Assembly (NCBI RefSeq): GCF_900549175.1 | Contig: NZ_URNN01000032.1 | Coordinates: forward strand, 1 to 26,158 | Length of the DNA stretch: 26,158 nt | Direction: 5' to 3' | DNA from: an uncultured Prevotella sp. | GTDB lineage: Bacteria; Bacteroidota; Bacteroidia; Bacteroidales; Bacteroidaceae | Shown here: positions 8,452 through 16,065 of the stretch, in pieces | Layout of the letters: each line of letters starts with the position of its first letter | Position numbering within the stretch: position 1 is the first letter of the stretch | The notes under the pieces: generated by a model | Databases searched by the model: none | What the model was told of the DNA's origin: nothing | The model's input: the letters and a program-made list of their open reading frames with translations, nothing else | Program-made: the position numbers and the translations under genes

Positions 8452-8492
8452 AATTTTATGCTTTTTCTTGTTTCAACAATGTTCCTGTGAAC

Positions 8493-8882
8493 TTATACTC
8501 TTCTTCTCTTCGGAGGACGGCAACCGTTATGCGGCAGCGGAGTAACGTCAACGATTTCAGTTACCTCAATACCTGCACCATGCACGGCACGGATAGCAGA
8601 CTCACGACCGTTACCCGGACCCTTCACATATGCCTTAACCTTACGCAATCCAAGATCGAAAGCTACCTTAGCGCAATCCTCTGCGGCCATCTGTGCTGCA
8701 TACGGAGTGTTCTTCTTTGATCCACGGAATCCCATCTTACCGGCAGAAGACCAAGAAATCACCTGACCTTCACTGTTAGCCAAAGACACGATGATATTGT
8801 TGAAAGAGCTATGAACATGAAGCTGACCCATAGCGTCAACCTTTACATTTCTTTTCTTTGAAGCGACTGTTTTCTTTGCCAT
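8493..8882 (-). CDS. rpsK: 30S ribosomal protein uS11
   Basis: S11 sits on the 30S platform next to the E-site mRNA and the anti-Shine-Dalgarno end of 16S rRNA. At 129 residues it is standard length, with LHVHSSFNNIIVSL, SSAGKMGFRGSKKNTPYAAQ, VKGPGNGRESAIRAV and the C-terminal DVTPLPHNGCRPPKRRRV. In Bacteroidetes, S11 together with S18 and S21 is reported to mask the anti-Shine-Dalgarno sequence, which fits the SD-poor starts seen in this operon. Starts with ATG 30 nt after rpsM. Confidence 0.97.
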   Translation of the reverse strand: MAKKTVASKKRNVKVDAMGQLHVHSSFNNIIVSLANSEGQVISWSSAGKMGFRGSKKNTPYAAQMAAEDCAKVAFDLGLRKVKAYVKGPGNGRESAIRAVHGAGIEVTEIVDVTPLPHNGCRPPKRRRV

Positions 8883-8912
8883 AATTCTAAATTCTTAATT
8901 TTTAACTACTAA

Positions 8913-9293
8913 TTATTTAGTGGCCTTCTTCTTGTTAGCAACAGTCTTCTTCTTTCCCTTGCGAGTGCGAGCATTGTTCTTCGTGCTCTGACCACGCACG
9001 GGAAGACCGCTACGATGACGAACTCCACGATAGCAACCAATATCCATCAGTCGCTTGATATTCAACTGGATCTCAGAACGGAGATCACCTTCCACTTTGA
9101 ATTCAGCGCCGATAATTTCACGGATTTTGGCAGCTTGATCGTCAGTCCACTCGCTGACCTTCAAGTCGCGGCTCACGCCGGCCTTATCCAATATCTTTGC
9201 TGAACTACTTCGGCCTATACCGTAGATATAGGTCAATGCGATTTCGCCACGCTTCTCCTGGGGCAAATCTACTCCAACAATTCTTATTGCCAT
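8913..9293 (-). CDS. rpsM: 30S ribosomal protein uS13
   Basis: S13 lies in the 30S head, contacts P-site tRNA and forms intersubunit bridges. The 126-residue product has MAIRIVGVDLPQEKRGEIAL, the helix-two-turn-helix YIYGIGRSSSAKILDKAGV, the RLMDIGCYRGVRHRSGLPVR motif and a lysine-rich tRNA-contacting tail ending NKKKATK. First classical alpha-operon gene after rpmJ, 38 nt away. Confidence 0.97.
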   Translation of the reverse strand: MAIRIVGVDLPQEKRGEIALTYIYGIGRSSSAKILDKAGVSRDLKVSEWTDDQAAKIREIIGAEFKVEGDLRSEIQLNIKRLMDIGCYRGVRHRSGLPVRGQSTKNNARTRKGKKKTVANKKKATK

Positions 9294-9331
9294 TTGTTAA
9301 TAAAAAAATTAATTAAATGTTTGTTTGATAA

Positions 9332-9448
9332 TTAACCCTGACGCATCTTGTACTTCGGGTTCTTCTTGTTAATGACGAACAGACGTCCCTTACGACGTAC
9401 GATCTTGCAGTCAGCGTTACGTCTCTTCAATGATGCTCTTGTCTTCAT
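9332..9448 (-). CDS. rpmJ: 50S ribosomal protein bL36 (38 aa, zinc-less form)
   Basis: Read directly from the bases: ATG at 9448 to TAA at 9332 encodes 38 residues beginning MKTRASLKRRNADCKIVRRK and ending NKKNPKYKMRQG. L36 is a small zinc-ribbon protein of the large subunit. Here only one of the usual four zinc ligands remains (C14); positions 11, 27 and 33 are N, K and Y, so this is a C-minus form that should not bind zinc. It lies 16 nt after infA and 38 nt before rpsM, the normal position. Confidence 0.95.
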   Translation of the reverse strand: MKTRASLKRRNADCKIVRRKGRLFVINKKNPKYKMRQG

Positions 9449-9464
9449 ATTATGTCTCTATCGT

Positions 9465-9683
9465 TTATTTGTATCTAAATACAATTCTTCCTTTTGTCAG
9501 GTCATAAGGACTCATCTCAACCTTAACCTTGTCTCCGGGAAGTATCTTAATGTAGTGCATTCGCATCTTGCCGGATATATGGGCGATGATTTGCACTCCA
9601 TTTTCAAGTTCTACTCGGAACATCGCGTTTGACAGCGACTCTATTATTGTTCCGTCCTGCTCAATAGCGGATTGTTTTGCCAT
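9465..9683 (-). CDS. infA: Translation initiation factor IF-1
   Basis: IF-1 is a 72-residue OB-fold protein that occupies the ribosomal A site during initiation. The product shows MAKQSAIEQDGTIIESLSNA, FRVELENGVQIIAHISGKMR, KILPGDKVKVEMSPYDLTKG and RIVFRYK, all characteristic. The start codon is 4 nt after the map stop, indicating coupling. In this phylum infA sits within the spc/alpha junction as here. Confidence 0.98.
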   Translation of the reverse strand: MAKQSAIEQDGTIIESLSNAMFRVELENGVQIIAHISGKMRMHYIKILPGDKVKVEMSPYDLTKGRIVFRYK

Positions 9684-9687
9684 GTCT

Positions 9688-10488
9688 TCAATATAAAATT
9701 CCTTCTATTTCCTCCACTTCGTCAAACGAAGATAAAATATCAGCCTTACCTCTGCGCACTGCCACCGTATGCTCAAAATGAGCTGCCGGTTTCCCGTCTC
9801 TTGTGCGAATCGTCCATTTGTCCGGCATCAGCCATATTGTCCGATTGCCCATTGTCACCATCGGCTCGATTGCCAAACACATTCCGCTCTTCAGCATTAT
9901 CCCCTCATTACTCTTACCGTAATTGGGAATCTGAGGATCTTCGTGCATGTCACGTCCGATACCGTGTCCTGTCAATTCCCGCACGATGCCATAGCCTTTG
10001 CTTTCACAATGCTGCTGTACCGCGCTACCGATGTCACCGAAATGTCCTCCGGCCGTTGCTGCCTCTATTCCAAGATAGAGAGAATCTTTAGTTGTTCTCA
10101 ACAATTTTTTGAGTTCAGGCGAGACTTCACCGACACAAAATGTGTAGCAAGAGTCCCCGTAATAGCCATCAAAAACCGTGCCACAATCTATCGAAACTAT
10201 ATCTCCGTCCCTCAAGACTGTCTTATTGTCAGGTATTCCATGCACGACAACATCATTGACAGATGTGCAGATACTTGAAGGGAACGGCTCTCCGAATGGA
10301 TTAGGGAATCCTTTAAATGCAGGTTCAGCACCATTATCTCTAATGAACTCCTCTGCAATTTTATCCAGTTGGAGAGTCGTTACCCCTGGTTTTATATGCC
10401 TTGCCAATTCGCCAAGCGTCTTCCCCACAAGGAGGTTGGCCCGGCGCATCAGTTCAATTTCATCTTCAGTCTTCAGAAATACATTCAT
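9688..10488 (-). CDS. map: Methionine aminopeptidase, type I
   Basis: Removes the initiator methionine from nascent proteins at the ribosome. The 266-residue product has the M24 pita-bread fold with the full ligand set at the expected spacing: H83 (VVHGIP), D101 (VSIDCG), D112 (GYYGDSCYTF), H175 (LTGHGIGRDMHEDP), E208 (AIEPM) and E239 (HFEHTVAV). Each is four residues later than in E. coli Map. No N-terminal zinc or SH3 extension is present, so it is type Ia. It directly follows secY (15 nt); the adk gene often found between secY and map is absent. Confidence 0.97.
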   Translation of the reverse strand: MNVFLKTEDEIELMRRANLLVGKTLGELARHIKPGVTTLQLDKIAEEFIRDNGAEPAFKGFPNPFGEPFPSSICTSVNDVVVHGIPDNKTVLRDGDIVSIDCGTVFDGYYGDSCYTFCVGEVSPELKKLLRTTKDSLYLGIEAATAGGHFGDIGSAVQQHCESKGYGIVRELTGHGIGRDMHEDPQIPNYGKSNEGIMLKSGMCLAIEPMVTMGNRTIWLMPDKWTIRTRDGKPAAHFEHTVAVRRGKADILSSFDEVEEIEGILY

Positions 10489-10503
10489 CTCCGAAGCAGA
10501 ATT

Positions 10504-11859
10504 CTAATATGCTGCGACACCGCCGCGTCCGTGAACACGTCCCGAATTGAGCAGACCGTCATAATGCCGCATGAGCAGATGGCTCTCAATCTGTTGAAGC
10601 GTATCAAGCACAACACCAATAAGAATCAACAGAGATGTTCCTCCGAAGAACTGTGAGAATCCCTCCTGCACATCAAACTGTCCGATAAGAGCCGGCATAA
10701 TGGCGATGAAAGCGATAAACAGTGATCCGGGCAACGTGATACGTGACATCACTGTATCAATGTAGTCAGCCGTATCCTTTCCGGGTTTTACACCGGGAAT
10801 AAAGCCATTGTTACGCTTCATATCTTCAGCCATCTGCGTAGGATTCAGTGTGATGGCGGTATAGAAATATGTAAATGCAATAATCAGAACAGCAAATACC
10901 ACATTATACTGCCATGTGTGATGATCCATCAGCGGTCGGAAAAGTGAATGGAAGAAACCTCCACCACTATCAGCGGTTGAATATGAAACAATCGCCAACG
11001 GGATAAACATCAAAGCCTGTGCAAAGATGATTGGCATCACATTGGCAGCGAACAACTTCAACGGGATATACTGGCGTGCGCCACCGTACTGCTTGTTGCC
11101 GACAATACGCTTGGCATACTGCACCGGAATCTTACGGGTACCACGCACAAGCAGGATTGCGGCACAAACCACTGCAAAGAGAATGATGAGTTCGATGAGG
11201 AACATAACGACACCACCACCCGAAACAGCCGTAAGACGCGAAGTCACTTCCTGTACGAAAGCCTGCGGCAGACGGGCAATGATACCAATCATGATTATCA
11301 TCGAGATACCATTACCGATACCCTTGTCAGTGATGCGCTCACCCAGCCAAAGAATAAACATACTTCCCGCAGCCAGAATGATAGTTGACGTAATGAGGAA
11401 TACAGACCAGGAGATGCCGGATGAAATGGCAACTCCCGCCTGCATTCTAAGATTTATCAGATAACTCGGTGCCTGAAACAGCAGTATAGCCACTGTAAGA
11501 TACCTCGTATATGAACTTATCTTTTTACGTCCACTTTCCCCTTCACGCTGCATCTTCTGGAAATAAGGCACAGCGACAGCAAGAAGCTGCATAACGATAG
11601 AAGCTGAGATATAAGGCATGATTCCCAACGCAAAAATAGAAGCATTGGAAAATGCACCACCAGAGAATGCATTAAGAAGTCCCATCAGACCTTCCCGAGT
11701 TTGTTCCTCGAGTCCGGACAACTTGGCAGGATTGATACCAGGAAGTACCACAAACGAGCCCAAACGGTAAATAGCCACGAAAAGGATTGTAATGAAGATA
11801 CGCTGGCGCAAATCTTCTACCTTCCAAATGTTCTTCAGTGTCTCTATTAACTTCTTCAT
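10504..11859 (-). CDS. secY: Preprotein translocase subunit SecY
   Basis: SecY is the pore of the Sec protein-export channel in the inner membrane. The 451-residue product begins MKKLIETLKNIWKVEDLRQR, has about ten hydrophobic segments, the first-helix RIFITILFVAIYRLGSFVVL, the plug and second-helix region GGAFSNASIFALGIMPYISA, WLGERITDKGIGNG, the cytosolic loop VRGTRKIPVQYAKRIVGN, and LNPTQMAEDMKRNNGFIPGV. All are hallmark loops for SecA/ribosome contact. It follows rplO by 5 nt and precedes map, in spc-operon order. Confidence 0.98.
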   Translation of the reverse strand: MKKLIETLKNIWKVEDLRQRIFITILFVAIYRLGSFVVLPGINPAKLSGLEEQTREGLMGLLNAFSGGAFSNASIFALGIMPYISASIVMQLLAVAVPYFQKMQREGESGRKKISSYTRYLTVAILLFQAPSYLINLRMQAGVAISSGISWSVFLITSTIILAAGSMFILWLGERITDKGIGNGISMIIMIGIIARLPQAFVQEVTSRLTAVSGGGVVMFLIELIILFAVVCAAILLVRGTRKIPVQYAKRIVGNKQYGGARQYIPLKLFAANVMPIIFAQALMFIPLAIVSYSTADSGGGFFHSLFRPLMDHHTWQYNVVFAVLIIAFTYFYTAITLNPTQMAEDMKRNNGFIPGVKPGKDTADYIDTVMSRITLPGSLFIAFIAIMPALIGQFDVQEGFSQFFGGTSLLILIGVVLDTLQQIESHLLMRHYDGLLNSGRVHGRGGVAAY

Positions 11860-11864
11860 TATCT

Positions 11865-12311
11865 TTAAATTATTGTTGCGTTACCACCTAATGCAGTTAT
11901 TGCAGCCTGTGCAGTCTTTGAAAAAGCATTTGCCTCAACGTCAACTTTAGCAGTCAGCTCGCCGTTTCCAAGAACCTTGATAAGCACCTTGCCGTTTGTC
12001 AGACCGGCAGCCACAAATTCTGCGATGCCAATCTTGGTGAGATTCTTCTCCTCAGCCAGCTTCTGTATAGTAGACAGATTGACTGCAAAGTATTCCTTAT
12101 GATTGATGTTCTTGAAACCAAACTTCGGGACACGACGCTGCAAAGGCATCTGTCCACCTTCGAAACCAATCTTTCTCTTATAACCGGATCTTGCCTTTGC
12201 ACCCTTATGTCCACGTGTAGAAGTTCCGCCGAGACCCGAACCTGGACCACGACCGATTCTACGACAAGAGTGTGTAGAGCCTTCTGCCGGCTTTAAATTA
12301 TGCAGTTTCAT
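11865..12311 (-). CDS. rplO: 50S ribosomal protein uL15
   Basis: L15 is a late-assembly large-subunit protein with a long basic N-terminal extension. The 148-residue product shows MKLHNLKPAEGSTHSCRRIG, GRGPGSGLGGTSTRGHKGAK, GFEGGQMPLQRRVPKFGF and a compact C-terminal domain ending TALGGNATII. Standard length. Located between rpmD (28 nt) and secY (5 nt), the classical spc order. Confidence 0.97.
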   Translation of the reverse strand: MKLHNLKPAEGSTHSCRRIGRGPGSGLGGTSTRGHKGAKARSGYKRKIGFEGGQMPLQRRVPKFGFKNINHKEYFAVNLSTIQKLAEEKNLTKIGIAEFVAAGLTNGKVLIKVLGNGELTAKVDVEANAFSKTAQAAITALGGNATII

Positions 12312-12339
12312 AATCGAATCAATTTTTTAATTTGATAAA

Positions 12340-12516
12340 TTAGTCTATTACGGTCACTAAATGATGAACCTTGCGTATCATTCCACGAAGTGAAGGAGTA
12401 TCTTCCTTTTCCACGACCTGAGAAATCTTGCGCAATCCTAATGCCTCAAGAGTGCGCTTTTGGTCTGCAGGAGCACCAATCTTACTTTTAATCTGCTTAA
12501 TTTTAATTGTTGCCAT
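12340..12516 (-). CDS. rpmD: 50S ribosomal protein uL30 (58 aa)
   Basis: Read directly from the bases: ATG at 12516, TAA ending at 12340, 58 residues. The sequence starts MATIKIKQIKSKIGAPADQK, continues with RTLEALGLRKISQVVEKEDT and ends IRKVHHLVTVID, a clear L30 with the conserved IGRP/IGAP-like turn and LGLRK motif. It lies 13 nt after rpsE. An SD-like GGATAAGGAG precedes the start by 11 nt, which is unusual in this operon. Confidence 0.96.
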   Translation of the reverse strand: MATIKIKQIKSKIGAPADQKRTLEALGLRKISQVVEKEDTPSLRGMIRKVHHLVTVID

Positions 12517-12529
12517 AATTCAAATCTCC

Positions 12530-13042
12530 TTATCCTCTAAAAACCTTGTCCATACTGATTCCACGTGTACCGGCAATAGTGTAGGCGTCCCTAATCTGAG
12601 TCAGGGCAAGAATAGTTGCCTTAACCAGGTTGTGGGGGTTGGACGAGCCCTTCGACTTAGCCAGAATGTCCGTCACACCAACACTATCAAGTACAGCACG
12701 CATAGCACCACCGGCCACAAGTCCGGTACCGGCAGCAGCCGGCTTTAGAAATACCTCTGCACCTCCGAAGTGTGCCTCCATCTCGTGAGGTATGGTACCC
12801 TTAAGAACGGGAACCTTGACGAGATTCTTCTTAGCTGCCTCTACACCCTTGGCAATAGCTGCAGTAACTTCACCTGCCTTGCCGAGTCCCCAGCCGATAA
12901 TACCGTTACCGTCACCGACAACGACAATAGCTGCGAATGTAAAAGTGCGACCTCCCTTAGTTACCTTGGTAACACGGTTAATAGCAACCAATCTGTCTTT
13001 TAATTCAACGTCACTATTTACTTTAACTTTGTTCATTGCCAT
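12530..13042 (-). CDS. rpsE: 30S ribosomal protein uS5
   Basis: S5 is at the mRNA entry side of the 30S subunit and influences decoding accuracy. The 170-residue product has the double-stranded RNA-binding-like N-domain (DRLVAINRVTKVTKGGRTFT, VVGDGNGIIGWGLGKAGEV) and the C-domain with GGAMRAVLDSVGVTDILAKS and KGSSNPHNLVKATILAL. The spectinomycin-binding loop (KVTKGGR) looks wild type. Six nt after rplR, 13 nt before rpmD. Confidence 0.97.
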   Translation of the reverse strand: MAMNKVKVNSDVELKDRLVAINRVTKVTKGGRTFTFAAIVVVGDGNGIIGWGLGKAGEVTAAIAKGVEAAKKNLVKVPVLKGTIPHEMEAHFGGAEVFLKPAAAGTGLVAGGAMRAVLDSVGVTDILAKSKGSSNPHNLVKATILALTQIRDAYTIAGTRGISMDKVFRG

Positions 13043-13048
13043 AATCGT

Positions 13049-13393
13049 TTAAAAATTAAGTCCACCCTTACGTGCAGCATCAGCCAGCTGCTTCACGCGG
13101 CCGTGATACAGATAACCGTTACGGTCGAAAACCACAGAAGATATACCTGCCTCCAGGGCCTTCTTTGCAACGAGCTCACCAACCTTCTCAGCCTGCTGAA
13201 TCTTAGGCATAGCCTCCAAACCAAGTGAAGAAGCCGAAGCGAGAGTCTTACCGGCCAGGTCATCAATGATTTGGACATAGATCTGCTTGTTGCTACGGAA
13301 CACACTCATACGCGGGCGCTCAGTCGTACCGAATACCTTTTTACGTATTCTGTACTTTATCTTTATTCGTCTTTCTACTTTCTTTGTTGTCAT
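13049..13393 (-). CDS. rplR: 50S ribosomal protein uL18
   Basis: L18 binds 5S rRNA and helps attach it to the large subunit. The 114-residue product has RRIKIKYRIRKKVFGTTERP, RMSVFRSNKQIYVQIIDDLA, the SSVVFDRNGYLYHGRVKQLA motif and ends RKGGLNF. Standard spc position between rplF (18 nt) and rpsE (6 nt). Confidence 0.97.
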   Translation of the reverse strand: MTTKKVERRIKIKYRIRKKVFGTTERPRMSVFRSNKQIYVQIIDDLAGKTLASASSLGLEAMPKIQQAEKVGELVAKKALEAGISSVVFDRNGYLYHGRVKQLADAARKGGLNF

Positions 13394-13411
13394 AATCGTA
13401 AATTATTAAAG

Positions 13412-13981
13412 TTACTTGGCCGAAGCTGACTTACCAGACTTTCTGCGGATAACCTCGCCTTGGAACAATATACCCTTGCCCTTATAAGGTTCAGGCATAC
13501 GGAAAGAACGAATTTTTGCACATATAAGACCCAGCAACGCCTTGTCACAAGACTCAAGAATAATGATAGGATTCTGATTTCTCTCAGACTTGGTCTCCAC
13601 CTTCACGACATCAGGGAGCTGCAAGAAAATGGGGTGTGTATAACCGAGTGAGAACTCAATGATATTACCCTTGTTAGAAACACGGTAACCCACACCAACA
13701 AGCTCAAGCACCTTCTTGTATCCCTCGCTCACACCAACAACCATGTTGTTGACAAGTGCACGGTAAAGACCGTGGAAAGCCTGCTTCTGCTTAGTTTCCA
13801 CAGGGCTGTTCTCGTCGATCTCAAATACAATATGGCCATCAGCTATCTTGACGATAATAGATGAGTCTACCTTCTGTGAGAGAGTACCCTTGGGCCCCTT
13901 TACGCTCACCACTCCATCACCACTCTGAGTAACTTCAACTCCGGCAGGAATACTAATTGGTAATTTTCCTATTCTTGACAT
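13412..13981 (-). CDS. rplF: 50S ribosomal protein uL6
   Basis: L6 lies near the sarcin-ricin loop of 23S rRNA. The 189-residue product begins MSRIGKLPISIPAGVEV and contains two L6 repeats, with KGPKGTLSQKVDSS in the first and the conserved C-terminal segment RSFRMPEPYKGKGILF. A TTG at 13996 would add five residues but abuts the rpsH stop; the ATG at 13981 matches the family start and has a strong GGAGG 9-10 nt upstream. That Shine-Dalgarno is among the best in this SD-poor operon. Confidence 0.97.
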   Translation of the reverse strand: MSRIGKLPISIPAGVEVTQSGDGVVSVKGPKGTLSQKVDSSIIVKIADGHIVFEIDENSPVETKQKQAFHGLYRALVNNMVVGVSEGYKKVLELVGVGYRVSNKGNIIEFSLGYTHPIFLQLPDVVKVETKSERNQNPIIILESCDKALLGLICAKIRSFRMPEPYKGKGILFQGEVIRRKSGKSASAK

Positions 13982-13996
13982 AATTAAATCCTCCAA

Positions 13997-14392
13997 TTAA
14001 TATACATAGCAAAGAACCTCACCGCCAATCTTGAGTTCGGCAGCCTCTTTGTCTGTCATTACACCTTTGGATGTAGATAAAATTGCAATACCTAATCCGT
14101 TAATTACTCTCGGCATGTCCTTATAACCAGTGTACTTACGGAGACCTGGTGTAGACACTCTCTTAAGGCACTTGATAGCATTTTCCTTTGTTGTAGGATT
14201 ATACTTCAAAGCCACTTTGATTGAACCCTGAGGGCCATCCTCGATGAACTTGTAGTTCAGGATGTATCCCTTCTCGAAGAGGATCTTGGTGATTTCCTTC
14301 TTCAAGTTTGAAGCCGGTACTTCAACAACACGGTGATGAGCCATGATTGCGTTTCTCAACCTCGTCAGATAATCTGCTATTGGATCTGTCAT
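13997..14392 (-). CDS. rpsH: 30S ribosomal protein uS8
   Basis: S8 binds the central domain of 16S rRNA and in E. coli represses the spc operon. The 131-residue product has MTDPIADYLTRLRNAIMAHH, LKKEITKILFEKGYI, the RVSTPGLRKYTGYKDMPRVI segment and GLGIAILSTSKGVMTDKEA at the C-terminal domain, ending LCYVY. A 73-nt spacer separates it from rpsN and contains a small GC hairpin, an unusually long gap for the spc section. Confidence 0.97.
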   Translation of the reverse strand: MTDPIADYLTRLRNAIMAHHRVVEVPASNLKKEITKILFEKGYILNYKFIEDGPQGSIKVALKYNPTTKENAIKCLKRVSTPGLRKYTGYKDMPRVINGLGIAILSTSKGVMTDKEAAELKIGGEVLCYVY

Positions 14393-14410
14393 AAAATAAA
14401 TTTTAATTAA

Positions 14411-14425
14411 TCGGGACTACCCCGA
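14411..14425 (-). promoter_or_regulatory. Small GC hairpin in the rpsN-rpsH spacer
   Basis: A perfect 5-bp stem (TCGGG/CCCGA) with a 5-nt loop lies in an otherwise AT-only 73-nt spacer, 18 nt before the rpsH start. On the minus strand it is followed by mixed A/T rather than a T-run, so a terminator is unlikely. A translational control or processing element is possible; the role is inferred only from position. Confidence 0.35.
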
Positions 14426-14465
14426 CAATATTAAATAATAAAAAAATCTCTTCTAAGCGTAAACT

Positions 14466-14768
14466 TTACCAACTTGCCTTCTTCACTCCCGGGATAAGGC
14501 CGCTTGATGCCATCTCACGGAACTGTATACGAGAAAGACCGAACTGGCGCATATATCCTTTAGGACGACCCGTAATCTTGCAACGGTTGTGCAGACGTAT
14601 CGGATTGGCGTTCTTCGGGATGCTCTGCAACTTACGAGCAGCCTCGTAAGCCTCTGCGGGATCATCCGTTGTTGCTATCACCTTCTTCAACGCCGCACGC
14701 TTCTCAGCATAACGGGCCACCAGCTTGGCACGCTTTACCTCGCGGGCCTTCATTGATTCTTTTGCCAT
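14466..14768 (-). CDS. rpsN: 30S ribosomal protein uS14 (zinc-less type)
   Basis: S14 sits in the 30S head beside S3 and S10. The 100-residue product is the longer C-minus form: MAKESMKAREVKRAKLVARY, the LQSIPKNANPIRLHNRCKIT region and GRPKGYMRQFGLSRIQFREM, ending GVKKASW. Only one cysteine is present instead of the CxxC pairs of the short zinc form. Lies 6 nt after rplE. Confidence 0.97.
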   Translation of the reverse strand: MAKESMKAREVKRAKLVARYAEKRAALKKVIATTDDPAEAYEAARKLQSIPKNANPIRLHNRCKITGRPKGYMRQFGLSRIQFREMASSGLIPGVKKASW

Positions 14769-14774
14769 ATCTTA

Positions 14775-15329
14775 TTAATCGTTTTTAGCGTTCTTAAACG
14801 GCAGACCGAAAGCCTTCAGCAGAGCATATCCCTCCTCGTCAGTCCTTGCAGAAGTGACAAAAGTGATATTCATACCCTGAATACGGTCTACAGCATCAAT
14901 ATTGATCTCCGGGAAAATAATCTGCTCCTGAATACCGAGAGTGTAATTTCCACGTCCGTCGAACTTGCTCTCGATACCCTTGAAGTCGCGGATACGGGGC
15001 AGAGCCACGCGCACGAGCTTCTCGAGGAACTCATACATACGCTCACGACGCAGTGTAACCATCACGCCAATGGGCATCTTCTTGCGGAGCTTGAAGTTGG
15101 CAATATCCTTCTTGGAATATGTGGCAACGGCCTTCTGGCCAGTAATGGCCGAAATCTCGTTGATGGCCACATCAATAATCTTCTTGTCCTGTGTAGCATC
15201 GCCAAGACCCTGATTGATCACGATCTTCTTCAGTACAGGAACTTGCATTTTCGAAGAGTAGTTGAACTGCTTCTCCAAAGCGGGAGCAATCTGCTCCCTG
15301 TAAGTTTTCTTAAGTTGTGCTGTATTCAT
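14775..15329 (-). CDS. rplE: 50S ribosomal protein uL5
   Basis: L5 binds 5S rRNA and contacts P-site tRNA and S13. The 184-residue product shows MQVPVLKKIVINQGLGDATQ, SAITGQKAVATYSKKDIANF, LRKKMPIGVMVTLRRERMYE and GRGNYTLGIQEQIIFPEI. The ATG overlaps the rplX stop by one base (TAATG), and a strong SD-like GGGGAGGAG inside the rplX end precedes it. Both point to coupled re-initiation. Confidence 0.97.
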   Translation of the reverse strand: MNTAQLKKTYREQIAPALEKQFNYSSKMQVPVLKKIVINQGLGDATQDKKIIDVAINEISAITGQKAVATYSKKDIANFKLRKKMPIGVMVTLRRERMYEFLEKLVRVALPRIRDFKGIESKFDGRGNYTLGIQEQIIFPEINIDAVDRIQGMNITFVTSARTDEEGYALLKAFGLPFKNAKND

Positions 15330-15676
15330 TACTTAATCTCCTCCCCTGATTTTTTAGCGATACGTACTTTCTTGCCGTCATCGTTCTTCTTGATGGCGAC
15401 ACGTGTCGGCTCACCTGTCTTCGGGTCTACCAGACTCAAATTAGAGATGTGTATCGGAGCCTCCTGCTTAACGATACCACCCTGAGGGTTCTTAGCCGAA
15501 GGCTTGGTGCTCTTAGACACCATATTCACACCCTCAACGATTGCACGCTGCTCTTCAACAAGCACCTTGAGCACCTTGTGAGGTGCGGGATACTTGCCAT
15601 TCTGTCCCTTGCGGTCCTTATTGTTACCAGCAATGACAAGCACCATATCGTCTTTCTTTATTTTCAACTTAGTCAT
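15329..15676 (-). CDS. rplX: 50S ribosomal protein uL24
   Basis: L24 initiates large-subunit assembly at the 5' end of 23S rRNA. The 115-residue product has the KOW motif KIKKDDMVLVIAGNNKDRKG, then KVLKVLVEEQRAIVEGVNMV, KSTKPSAKNPQGGIVKQEAP and IHISNLSLVDPKTGEPTRVA. A slightly extended Lys-rich C-terminus is within family range. The stop overlaps the rplE start by one base. Confidence 0.97.
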   Translation of the reverse strand: MTKLKIKKDDMVLVIAGNNKDRKGQNGKYPAPHKVLKVLVEEQRAIVEGVNMVSKSTKPSAKNPQGGIVKQEAPIHISNLSLVDPKTGEPTRVAIKKNDDGKKVRIAKKSGEEIK

Positions 15677-15697
15677 TTCTTGTCTCTTTATTAAATG

Positions 15698-16063
15698 TTA
15701 AAGAACCTCAGGTGCCAGAGAAACCACCTTCATGTTGACTGCACGCAACTCACGGGCCACGGGACCGAAGATACGGCTTCCGCGTATTTCCCCTGCGTTG
15801 TTGAGCAATACACACGCATTGTCATCGAATCTGATATAAGAACCGTCAGCGCGACGGATTTCCTTCTTTGTACGGACAACCAAAGCCTTCGATACTGCAC
15901 CCTTTTTCAAATCACTTGATGGAATGACGTTCTTGACAGCAACGACAATCACGTCACCAACACTTGCATAACGACGGCGTGTTCCGCCCAGCACACGGAT
16001 GCACAGAGCTTCGCGGGCACCGCTGTTATCACATACTGTAAGTCTTGATTCTGCCTGTATCAT
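15698..16063 (-). CDS. rplN: 50S ribosomal protein uL14
   Basis: L14 forms intersubunit bridges and binds silencing factor RsfS in bacteria. The 121-residue product starts MIQAESRLTVCDNSGAREAL, has GGTRRRYASVGDVIVVAVKN, DGSYIRFDDNACVLLNNAGE and GSRIFGPVARELRAVNMKVV, ending SLAPEVL. Two nt after rpsQ, 21 nt before rplX. Confidence 0.97.
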   Translation of the reverse strand: MIQAESRLTVCDNSGAREALCIRVLGGTRRRYASVGDVIVVAVKNVIPSSDLKKGAVSKALVVRTKKEIRRADGSYIRFDDNACVLLNNAGEIRGSRIFGPVARELRAVNMKVVSLAPEVL

Positions 16064-16065
16064 AA

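Noticed and set aside
13982..13996. TTG start five codons upstream of rplF
   Set aside because: It abuts the rpsH stop and would place the GGAGG motif inside the coding region; the ATG at 13981 is better.
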